The translations under genes and the position numbers were made by a program. Positions 14,265-20,904 of a stretch of DNA of 64,000 nt are shown piece after piece. Below the pieces are notes generated by a model. The model made no database searches, was not told the origin of the DNA, and worked only from the letters and a program-made list of their open reading frames with translations. Positions within the stretch are counted from its first letter, which is position 1. Each line of letters starts with the position of its first letter. The stretch comes from a virus. The stretch is taken from positions 1-64,000 of IMG/VR virus record IMGVR_UViG_3300007722_000012, one strand, 5' to 3'.

Positions 14265-14849
14265 TTATTCTGTTCCAGCTAGAATCATGCACAGATCCTT
14301 GGCCGCATCTGCGCATGGGCTATGAAGAACTACATTGGACATATTAAAGTCTGGACACTTGGATAAATCAACCTTAGCAGAACCTCGGCCGCCAGATGAA
14401 TAAAAGCAATCGAGGAATGTGCGCACGTCACGAAAGTTGTAGTACGGCATAAACTGTTCTACATTAGCACTCTTGCACAATGAATCGAGCCATACTTTAT
14501 CGATGCCGCCGCGGGTGAATACTATACTCTTTTTTGCATCCGGTTTGGAGAAGTAAAAAGTCGACAACGCGGATAGCCCATCTATCATTGATAGATCAGT
14601 AGCGCTGGGCATAATGCCGCGACGTGCTTCCTTGGACTGTTTTTGCCACCAGGTCAGCGTATCTTTGTCGATGAGCCGGCCAGCGGCTTTCTGCTCGGCC
14701 ACATTGAACTTGACGTATATAGAATCCGCCAAAAGCCCGGCATAGGTTAACGGCCGCGTATCATCGTAATATACAAGGCCTGCGGAAACGATGATCGACG
14801 AACCGTCTGTGCCAAAAGTTTCAAAATCGAGTCCGAACATTCCGCTCAT
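14265..14849 (-). CDS. dexA: DexA-like 3'-5' exonuclease
   Basis: 194 residues of DEDD/RNase H-fold exonuclease character: LDFETFG near the N-terminus, a middle DTLTWWQKQ stretch, FTRGGIDKVWLDSL, FRDVRTFLD and a C-terminal HSPCADAAKDLCMI in the order seen in T4 DexA. Likely degrades DNA to recycle nucleotides or process ends. Its own GTTTAT-N22-TATAAT promoter lies immediately upstream, and gp43 follows 12 bases after its stop. Confidence 0.78.
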   Translation of the reverse strand: MSGMFGLDFETFGTDGSSIIVSAGLVYYDDTRPLTYAGLLADSIYVKFNVAEQKAAGRLIDKDTLTWWQKQSKEARRGIMPSATDLSMIDGLSALSTFYFSKPDAKKSIVFTRGGIDKVWLDSLCKSANVEQFMPYYNFRDVRTFLDCFYSSGGRGSAKVDLSKCPDFNMSNVVLHSPCADAAKDLCMILAGTE

Positions 14850-14878
14850 AAAATCTCACAATTTTCATAATATAATCT

Positions 14879-14912
14879 ATTATAACCTACTTTTCTTAGG
14901 CAGGAAATAAAC
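14879..14912 (-). promoter_or_regulatory. GTTTAT-N22-TATAAT promoter (dexA)
   Basis: GTTTAT at 14907-14912 abutting the stop of the upstream small gene; TATAAT at 14879-14884. Confidence 0.75.
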
Positions 14913-15122
14913 TTAATCCATAATGCTTTTGATCCATGCCGCTGCGATAGCTTCTTTATCAAAAAATCTAACTAAAAATTGACATGGAACACTTTGCTGC
15001 GCGGCGAAAATGAGGATATTGTTTTGATTTGTCGTCGAAATACAGAACCTCCAATCACCGGCAATAAGCATCGGGAATTTATCGATGGTTGTTTCGAAAT
15101 CACTCTTTTGGCTAGACTTCAC
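14913..15122 (-). CDS. hypothetical protein downstream of regA (69 aa)
   Basis: GTG start overlaps the regA TGA (GTGTGA), so translation is probably coupled to regA. The product begins MKSSQKSDFETTIDKFP; no motif recognised. A GTTTAT promoter box follows its stop directly. Confidence 0.55.
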   Translation of the reverse strand: MKSSQKSDFETTIDKFPMLIAGDWRFCISTTNQNNILIFAAQQSVPCQFLVRFFDKEAIAAAWIKSIMD

Positions 15123-15535
15123 ACCCGTTTTCCTACAGTGTATTTGGCGACCAGAATCCAGTCCTTCTTTTGAGCGAATGGAATAATTTTGATCGTAGAT
15201 ATTGGTACAACTAAATCAGACTTCTCGATGATTTTACATAAACCCCACTGTTCAAGTAAATCTGCAATCGTGGTTCGACGGGCGATATCGTTATAGTCAA
15301 GTTGTGTCGGCCGTCCATCTAGAGCAAACAATTCTTTAAAGTTCATAATATAGTAATGCCCGCGGCGATGGAGAATGTGGCAGGTCTGAAACAGGGTTTT
15401 TCCGTGTAACGAAGCCACACCTATACGTGTTAGAGTTTCTTTGATTTTTAGAAAGGCGTCTGGGTCTGGTAAAATAACCTCATACATACAACTTTCGGTC
15501 CAGTGGTATGGGGCAGATAAATCTTGAGCATTCAT
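15119..15535 (-). CDS. regA: RegA translational repressor
   Basis: 138 residues matching T4 RegA along most of its length: DPDAFLKIKETLTRIGVAS, CHILHRRGHYYIMNFKELFALDG, LEQWGLCKI and a C-terminal KKDWILVAKYTVG. RegA binds the initiation regions of early mRNAs, classically including the clamp and clamp-loader messages, which are its neighbours here. The N-terminus is about 15 residues longer than T4 RegA. A TATAAATA element followed by GGAGG lies 29 bases upstream. Confidence 0.9.
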   Translation of the reverse strand: MNAQDLSAPYHWTESCMYEVILPDPDAFLKIKETLTRIGVASLHGKTLFQTCHILHRRGHYYIMNFKELFALDGRPTQLDYNDIARRTTIADLLEQWGLCKIIEKSDLVVPISTIKIIPFAQKKDWILVAKYTVGKRV

Positions 15536-15563
15536 AGTAAAGTCTTATTGTTATTGACCTCCT

Positions 15564-15571
15564 ATTTATAC
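15564..15571 (-). promoter_or_regulatory. late promoter-like TATAAATA before regA
   Basis: Exact late element 29 bases upstream of the regA ATG. A late promoter before an early regulator is unexpected; it may be fortuitous or permit late RegA synthesis. Confidence 0.45.
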
Positions 15572-15575
15572 TATG

Positions 15576-15968
15576 TTATCGCCCACCTTTGTACATTCTT
15601 GCGGTTAGTTCCTCAATATCACTGGCGGTGAGAACCAAAGAATACTGCTCAGCGACTGCTTTACTACAGTTATATGCATCTGATATAGTCTGAATATTTG
15701 TGTCTTTGATGGGTTTTGCCCAAGAAGCAAATCGCTTTTTCTTTGGTAGAATGGCGTGGTGGTAGAAGTCATGCTGCCATTTGCGGGGTGTTTTTGAGAC
15801 AGCCATTGTGTTCATTTCAACGGATAACATGATAGTATCATAGAAGTTACTAAAACCCCGATTCGTTAAAAATGGGGTATACAATTGCTCGGTTTCAGCA
15901 TCATAACTATAGTCCCGTTCAGAACTCAATTGTTGAATGATATCGAAAGCCGTTTTGGTCTTATTCAT
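15576..15968 (-). CDS. 62: clamp loader small subunit, gp62-like
   Basis: 130 residues with YTPFLTNRGFSNFYDTI, an EMNTMA stretch and a basic KKKRFASWAK, the conserved core of T4-superfamily gp62, in the expected place between gp44 and regA. It forms the clamp loader with gp44 to load gp45. The start was set at the ATG overlapping the upstream stop (ATGAATAA) rather than an upstream GTG. Confidence 0.8.
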   Translation of the reverse strand: MNKTKTAFDIIQQLSSERDYSYDAETEQLYTPFLTNRGFSNFYDTIMLSVEMNTMAVSKTPRKWQHDFYHHAILPKKKRFASWAKPIKDTNIQTISDAYNCSKAVAEQYSLVLTASDIEELTARMYKGGR

Positions 15969-16236
15969 CAACTTCACTTATTATGATAGTGCGTCCTGGG
16001 AATTTGTCTGAAGCCATATCAACAAGTTCATCATAATTTTTACTCTGGGCAAGATGCTGCCCAATGATCATGATACGGGCATAATATGTATCAGCGACCT
16101 TGTAGATTTCAATATTAACAGGGAATGCATCGAGTATTTCTGTGAGTTGGGCTTGGAGATTAGATATTCGACCACGACCGTGACCATACCAGTAACCAAA
16201 CAGTAAAGCTGATACTATGTAGACAATATATTCCAT
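15961..16236 (-). CDS. small membrane protein (91 aa)
   Basis: The N-terminus (MEYIVYIVSALLFGYWYG) is a single transmembrane segment followed by a mixed soluble region. It is inserted between gp44 and gp62 with a one-base junction to gp44 and an eight-base overlap with gp62, so it is co-translated with the clamp loader. Function unknown. Confidence 0.65.
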   Translation of the reverse strand: MEYIVYIVSALLFGYWYGHGRGRISNLQAQLTEILDAFPVNIEIYKVADTYYARIMIIGQHLAQSKNYDELVDMASDKFPGRTIIISEVDE

Positions 16237-17175
16237 TTAATCTTTCACGGGATCAAGCAAGGCCATTTCAATAAGAGCGGCCGATAAAGTAATCTGCTGG
16301 TCCACAGCGAATGTAGATTTATATCCATAATCGGACATTAAAAGTATCATTTGCGGAATAGTTTCTGGCTTAAAATATTCAAAACAATTTTCGTAAAAGT
16401 CTCGAAATAAAATCATCATCTCGATGTCAGCGTTTTCACCGACCCATCGTCTCATGGCTTTAAAATCTTTATCCTTGACCGCCGCGAGAAGTTCTTTATA
16501 CGATGCAGAAGAGTCCCCGAGCAGAATACCAGAGTCTATCTTGCCGGTGACCGAATAGCGTTGCAGTTCATTTAAAGTTTTGCGGAAGTCAGGAAAAAAT
16601 TTGTTGACGATTTGAGCAACAACATGCGCTTCAAATTTGATATCATTTATCTTCAAAATCGCCAAAACGCGCTTGAACATCTTTCCTGCCAGTTTTGGCT
16701 TCTCAGACGCCATGGCTGTGAACTCGATAATCAGTGCCCGAGACTGAATTGCGGGAATGATTTTAGCGAGCGAATTGGTGGTAAAGAAGTAGCGAGTTGA
16801 GGAAAATGATTCAATCATCCCTTTGAGTGCATTCATCGCATTCGCAGAAAGAGAATCTGCTTCGTCAAATAGTACGATCTTTGTTGCACCAGTCAATGAG
16901 ACTGAACTACTAAATGATATTACTGATGAACGAATGTTATCAATAGAACTATCTAACCCGCAATTGATTGCCAGTATATCAGACTCTAAATCATGAGCTA
17001 TTGCGTAACATAAACTGGTTTTTCCAGTCCCAGGCGGGCCCGTCAAGATGAGGTGCTGAATACTATTGGAGGCAATAGCAGCCTGAACCATCTTGATGGT
17101 TTCTTCGGGCAAGATGCAGTCTGCTACCGTCTTTGGTCTGTGAGCCTCAGCCCAAACTTTTTCATTGGGGTTCAT
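16237..17175 (-). CDS. 44: clamp loader large subunit, gp44-like AAA+
   Basis: 312 residues with Walker A GPPGTGKT, Walker B FDEADSL, an FFTTN sensor I and the SRALIIEF arginine-finger region of clamp loaders. It hydrolyses ATP to open gp45 and place it at primer ends. Length is close to T4 gp44 (319). Confidence 0.93.
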   Translation of the reverse strand: MNPNEKVWAEAHRPKTVADCILPEETIKMVQAAIASNSIQHLILTGPPGTGKTSLCYAIAHDLESDILAINCGLDSSIDNIRSSVISFSSSVSLTGATKIVLFDEADSLSANAMNALKGMIESFSSTRYFFTTNSLAKIIPAIQSRALIIEFTAMASEKPKLAGKMFKRVLAILKINDIKFEAHVVAQIVNKFFPDFRKTLNELQRYSVTGKIDSGILLGDSSASYKELLAAVKDKDFKAMRRWVGENADIEMMILFRDFYENCFEYFKPETIPQMILLMSDYGYKSTFAVDQQITLSAALIEMALLDPVKD

Positions 17176-17196
17176 AATAAATTCCGAAATATAAAT

Positions 17197-17859
17197 TTAA
17201 CTATTAAATTCAGAAGTACTCTCAAGTGCAACAAAAAATACCGCGTTACCCCCAATGAGCTTAAATCGTGCGATTTTCTTGGAACTGATGCTCACAGCAT
17301 AGTCGCCAGCAATTAGTTTCAAGTTTTCCGTCTTGAAATTGGCTTTGAAGGTGAGATCGGTATCACCAAGCGGTACTGTGAACGAATTAGAAGTAGCAGA
17401 TTTCAAATCAGATACGTCAAAGGATAGCAGACCGCCCTCACCGACGAGCGAAATATCCGAACTCCGTAATACACCGGCCGTGCGAAGGATTAACGACAAA
17501 GTTTCTTGCGATAGTTTGAAGTCCAAATCAGATGTTGGAAATTTTAGAGGCTTGGTGGGCACGATCAAGATGGATGTATCGGCTGCGTAGTATTTGATTG
17601 CGTTGCCGCCTTCCGAGATCATCGCAAGCTTGGGCTTGAAGACTACATCTGGGTCATTGAATAGCGATAGGGCGCCTAGAAATTCGGATAGATCGTAGAT
17701 GCCAAACTCAGTTTCGAAGACCTCGACGACGGCGATATCTGCTAGAACATTTTTCTGCGGGCTGATGGTTGAAACCACACTGCCGGGTTTTAGAATTATG
17801 TTCTGATTTATCGTAGATAAATGTTTCAGAATTGTGATTGTCTCTTTTGAAAATTTCAT
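17197..17859 (-). CDS. 45: sliding clamp, gp45-like
   Basis: 220 residues, close to T4 gp45 (228), located directly upstream of gp44 as in T4. The sequence has the alternating strand/helix composition of clamps (SKETITILKHLSTINQNIIL near the start). It tethers gp43 to DNA and, with gp55, activates late promoters. Confidence 0.88.
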   Translation of the reverse strand: MKFSKETITILKHLSTINQNIILKPGSVVSTISPQKNVLADIAVVEVFETEFGIYDLSEFLGALSLFNDPDVVFKPKLAMISEGGNAIKYYAADTSILIVPTKPLKFPTSDLDFKLSQETLSLILRTAGVLRSSDISLVGEGGLLSFDVSDLKSATSNSFTVPLGDTDLTFKANFKTENLKLIAGDYAVSISSKKIARFKLIGGNAVFFVALESTSEFNS

Positions 17860-17900
17860 TTCATTTCTTTCATATTAAAGTAGTAGCAATATTGCCATTT

Positions 17901-18077
17901 TTAGTTTAAAACACTGATTCCCACGGAGCGTTCATAAAGGCGTTTGGCAAGAACCTTATCAGATTCAACCATAGGGTGACCAATTACATCTGACATAATT
18001 TGAATTTCTTCAATCCAATATTGTTGTTCTATATTGGATAAATTTTCAAATTGAATAGGTTTAATATTTGTGTGCAT
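17901..18077 (-). CDS. small hypothetical protein (58 aa)
   Basis: ATG to TAA frame beginning MHTNIKPIQFENLS, just downstream of the promoter at 18110-18143 and upstream of gp45, so it would lead the clamp operon. Helical and mildly acidic. No family recognised. Confidence 0.6.
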   Translation of the reverse strand: MHTNIKPIQFENLSNIEQQYWIEEIQIMSDVIGHPMVESDKVLAKRLYERSVGISVLN

Positions 18078-18109
18078 TATATTAGATATTAATTAGTTGC
18101 TGATAATCA

Positions 18110-18143
18110 ATTATAACTTATTTTTTAGAATTATATAATAAAC
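18110..18143 (-). promoter_or_regulatory. GTTTAT-N22-TATAAT promoter (gp45 operon)
   Basis: GTTTAT at 18138-18143, exactly 22 bases, TATAAT at 18110-18115. It drives the small gene, gp45, gp44, gp62 and regA. Confidence 0.8.
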
Positions 18144-18337
18144 TAATATCGGTCCTCGGCAGTAAGAACCGAATTAGCTGACCATTTACCGTCGGAATAT
18201 ATCCACATGTAAGTATATCCGTAAACGGATCGAGCGCTGTCCATTGCAATCGCTATTTTCTCGCCGGGTGGTGGGAATTTCAGATCCGCTCTAGAATCGA
18301 CTTGGGCCATGTAATAAGTCGGTGCTGCATCAAGCAT
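18143..18337 (-). CDS. small hypothetical protein (64 aa)
   Basis: Placed from the ATG eight bases after the stop of the MazZ-like gene; a longer frame overlaps that gene by 88 bases and is less likely. Aromatic C-terminus (YTYMWIYSDGKW). Function unknown. Confidence 0.5.
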   Translation of the reverse strand: MLDAAPTYYMAQVDSRADLKFPPPGEKIAIAMDSARSVYGYTYMWIYSDGKWSANSVLTAEDRY

Positions 18338-18345
18338 ATCATCCG

Positions 18346-18714
18346 TCACACAAGATTCTGGCTCTGGTGATTTTGAACGGTAGGAAATTTGTGGCCTGAT
18401 TCGGCTGAATCTAACAAAAACATGAGGCAACAACCAGCGTGAGCGAGATGATTTTCGCCAGTTTCTGGATCAGTTTGTTCGCCCGACATGTGGGCGAAGA
18501 CGTGGCGCAACATCGCGTCCATATAACGTGTCTCGGCGCCAGCTACGTGAAGCCAGTTATGATCTTCGTATTTACGACTGCCTATTGTTAGAACTCGGGC
18601 GATAGCCAAAACGGCGTGCGGCGGCAGTAAGCCAAGACGCGGCTTGCCAGAATCGAACTTTCGTCCAATTGGCGCAGCCGCGGTTGAACTCGGGTCCGGA
18701 AGAACTCGAGTCAT
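18346..18714 (-). CDS. MazZ/DUF5664-like dATP/dGTP pyrophosphohydrolase
   Basis: 122 residues following the DUF5664 pattern: KPRLGLLPPHAV, ARVLTIGSRKYEDHNW, ALRHVFAHMSGEQTDPETG and HLAHAGCCLMFLLD. In phages with 2-aminoadenine DNA a member (MazZ) makes dGMP from dGTP to feed that pathway, but the family is wider and no PurZ is visible in this window. It probably adjusts nucleotide pools. It starts six bases after the upstream HTH gene. Confidence 0.75.
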   Translation of the reverse strand: MTRVLPDPSSTAAAPIGRKFDSGKPRLGLLPPHAVLAIARVLTIGSRKYEDHNWLHVAGAETRYMDAMLRHVFAHMSGEQTDPETGENHLAHAGCCLMFLLDSAESGHKFPTVQNHQSQNLV

Positions 18715-18719
18715 ATGCT

Positions 18720-18932
18720 TTACTTAACGTTCATGCGCCATGCGCTGAATTTAACGCCAGCTTTGGTCGTACGCGTGTTTGCATAGATTGTGGCACCGGC
18801 TGCACGCAATTGGCTAATTGCGGCAGATGGATTTGACAGACCGAATTTGGTCAACTGAGCAGATGTCAGTTCTTTGCCGGATTGAAGGGTCGCTAGCACA
18901 CGTGCTTGCATCGATTGTTTAGCTTTAGCCAT
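18720..18932 (-). CDS. small winged-helix-like DNA-binding protein (70 aa)
   Basis: MAKAKQSMQARVLATLQSGK followed by TSAQLTKFGLSNPSAAISQL, a helix-turn-helix pattern, then a beta wing. The start at MAKAKQ follows AGGAAAC; a longer in-frame start has no such site. Possibly a transcriptional regulator; it leads a short operon with the MazZ-like gene. Confidence 0.7.
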   Translation of the reverse strand: MAKAKQSMQARVLATLQSGKELTSAQLTKFGLSNPSAAISQLRAAGATIYANTRTTKAGVKFSAWRMNVK

Positions 18933-18996
18933 TCTATAGTTTCCTATGGTACCGAGAATAAAAAATTTTGCCAACTATCGGAGTCGCTGATTATTA

Positions 18997-19030
18997 ATTA
19001 TACCACGGTTTTTGTGGTACGAAAATAAAC
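18997..19030 (-). promoter_or_regulatory. GTTTAT-N22-TATAAT promoter (HTH/MazZ operon)
   Basis: GTTTAT at 19025-19030 and TATAAT at 18997-19002. The spacer contains a hairpin TACCACAAAAACCGTGGTA that includes part of the -10. A second hairpin CTGTAC-AAAC-GTACAG lies just upstream (19037-19052). Confidence 0.75.
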
Positions 19031-19063
19031 TCTAGTCTGTACGTTTGTACAGCCTTTTAATAG

Positions 19064-19294
19064 TTATGGGAGTTGGACTGTCGGCACGTCGCGCCATTCA
19101 ACTTCGTGTGTGAAAAATTCGAGCCAGGCCTGTTGAAGTTTCTTTTCTTTCGTCGTCATAACAAAATCTTCGTCGACGTGGCGGGTGGCTATAAACTCAA
19201 ACCATCGAAGCTCGCCAGAACATTTCCAGACTGGGGTATATGTGAGTCGCGAAGCACCCGAGGGTATAGGTATAACGGAGGTATTTGAGATCAT
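19064..19294 (-). CDS. hypothetical protein (76 aa)
   Basis: ATG overlaps the upstream TGA (AAATGA). Product MISNTSVIPIPSGASRL... has two tryptophans and an acidic C-terminus. Last gene of the CobT-CobS operon; no family recognised. Confidence 0.6.
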   Translation of the reverse strand: MISNTSVIPIPSGASRLTYTPVWKCSGELRWFEFIATRHVDEDFVMTTKEKKLQQAWLEFFTHEVEWRDVPTVQLP

Positions 19295-19629
19295 TTCTTT
19301 TTCCTAATATCTAACTTTGCGAGTTCTGCCTGATAACGGATTTCCATCTCGGTATCTGGTTCCGCTTGCTCATCTACAATTTCCTCAACTGTACTGAATG
19401 GGAACTTGTAAACACCTCGAGAAATTGCGTTATTACTTATTAGCCAGAGAGGTTTGGAAACTTTAAACTGCTTTCCTTCTACCCGGCGTGCTGTAAAATT
19501 GGCGTGAATATCCTGGAGATCCTTGTAGGATAGAACACCTTTTGTTACATCAAGGATATTTGGGAAATGTTTTTCAACGAGGTTAACCCAGCGCTGTTTG
19601 GCTTTGGAAAGATCTGAATAGCTTAGCAT
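19291..19629 (-). CDS. hypothetical protein (112 aa)
   Basis: Starts at TAATG overlapping the CobS-like stop, so probably coupled to it. The middle part (SKPLWLISNNAISRGVYKF) is hydrophobic and the C-terminus is charged (KLDIRKKK). Function unknown, perhaps an accessory to the ATPase. Confidence 0.65.
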   Translation of the reverse strand: MLSYSDLSKAKQRWVNLVEKHFPNILDVTKGVLSYKDLQDIHANFTARRVEGKQFKVSKPLWLISNNAISRGVYKFPFSTVEEIVDEQAEPDTEMEIRYQAELAKLDIRKKK

Positions 19630-20846
19630 TATACTGGACTCACTGGCACAGGCGCAAACGGGGTGCAGTCATAATTATCAGATACTGTGTCTGATTTAAG
19701 CACATATATCTTATCAAACAGGTCACGAAATGCAGCTGCCGTAAATGAATCGAATCGGTTTGTGCAGAGTTCGATTGCGAGTTTGATATCGCCGTAGATC
19801 GAATATGCAACCACGATGTGATTCAACCTACGAGTTGAAACCACGTCCTCGATACCGCCGTCGGTATAGGTTCTACGAACCGTATCAGTCCACTTTACTA
19901 GGGCTGCAGCAAGATCTTTATCCACGCAGTTATTAGCACCCATCCAGTTAAGAACCATCTTTTGTTCCTCGGTTGGTGATGGAAATTTCTGTTCGAATGT
20001 GCAACCGAACCGCTCCAGAAAAGCTGTATTCTGGAGATTAGTGCCGAGATATTTGCCGTCATCGGTACCCATACCCTTGGTGTTGCCGATACCCACGATA
20101 TTAAAACCTGGGGCGGGCGTGATGTACTCACCCGTAAGAGGGAAGAAGTATGGGCGACCTTCTGCGATACACTGAAGCACTAGCGCAAGACGAGTATCAA
20201 GAGCATCAACTTCTTCTAAGACGATCAGGGCGCCTGTGCGCATGGCTACAAGTAGAGGGCCTTCAACAACTTTGATATTTCCATCTTCCAGAGTTTTCGA
20301 GCCGATTAACTTTTCTTCGTCCGACTGAACTGAGCAGTTGATACGAAGCATGGGAATTTTGTTCTTGGCGCAGATGTTGATCACCATGGATGATTTGCCA
20401 TTGCCCGTGGGCCCCGTGATGTAGACTGGGAAGAACTTGCGTGATGCAATAATTTTTTCCGCATTTTTATAGGTGCCGAACGGGACGTAGCCGGGTTCAA
20501 GTTTTGGCACTACTGCCACGACTTCTGTTGCTTTTGCAACCGGTTTTTCGGCCAAGGAAATCGTAGTGAAAGTTGCGGTTTGTTCTACAGGGGCTTGAAT
20601 GGGAAACTTGGCCAGTTTTTTGCCGATGCGAGGGGTTGCAATCGGGGCGCCGTGCCCGGTAAATTTGTAGATGCCGTGGCGAACCTTAACCGACATTGCG
20701 ATTAGTTCGTTCTGCATTTTTGGGTCGGGAATACCAAGGCGAGCGCATGCATTGCGCACATCCTGGCGATCATAAACGCCCTCGGTTTTAAAGCCCATGG
20801 CATTTTCTTGCATAAGCGCGATGACGTTTTCAATGGGAAGATTCAT
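19629..20846 (-). CDS. CobS-like AAA+ ATPase
   Basis: 405 residues. After an N-terminal domain of about 130 residues comes a MoxR/CobS-type AAA+ module: Walker A GPTGNGKS, Walker B LIVLEEVDAL, sensor I GIGNTKGMG and a C-terminal helical region. In cobalamin synthesis CobS works with the VWA protein CobT; phage versions are generic AAA+/VWA pairs of unproven role. The CobT-like gene is the preceding gene and a TTTACT promoter precedes this gene, so regulation may be independent. Confidence 0.85.
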   Translation of the reverse strand: MNLPIENVIALMQENAMGFKTEGVYDRQDVRNACARLGIPDPKMQNELIAMSVKVRHGIYKFTGHGAPIATPRIGKKLAKFPIQAPVEQTATFTTISLAEKPVAKATEVVAVVPKLEPGYVPFGTYKNAEKIIASRKFFPVYITGPTGNGKSSMVINICAKNKIPMLRINCSVQSDEEKLIGSKTLEDGNIKVVEGPLLVAMRTGALIVLEEVDALDTRLALVLQCIAEGRPYFFPLTGEYITPAPGFNIVGIGNTKGMGTDDGKYLGTNLQNTAFLERFGCTFEQKFPSPTEEQKMVLNWMGANNCVDKDLAAALVKWTDTVRRTYTDGGIEDVVSTRRLNHIVVAYSIYGDIKLAIELCTNRFDSFTAAAFRDLFDKIYVLKSDTVSDNYDCTPFAPVPVSPV

Positions 20847-20871
20847 TATGAGCCTCAGTTAGTATGAATTT

Positions 20872-20900
20872 ATTATAACACAACTTGCAATAAAAGTAAA
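20872..20900 (-). promoter_or_regulatory. TTTACT-N17-TATAAT promoter (CobS-like)
   Basis: TTTACTTTTATT, 17-base spacer ending GTG, TATAATAAATTC. Nearly identical in flanks to the promoters at 4814 and 23071. Confidence 0.75.
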
Positions 20901-20904
20901 AACT

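Noticed and set aside
18338-18433. N-terminal extension of the small gene at 18143 overlapping the MazZ-like gene
   Set aside because: It would overlap 88 bases of a well-conserved gene; an internal ATG just after that gene's stop gives the usual spacing.
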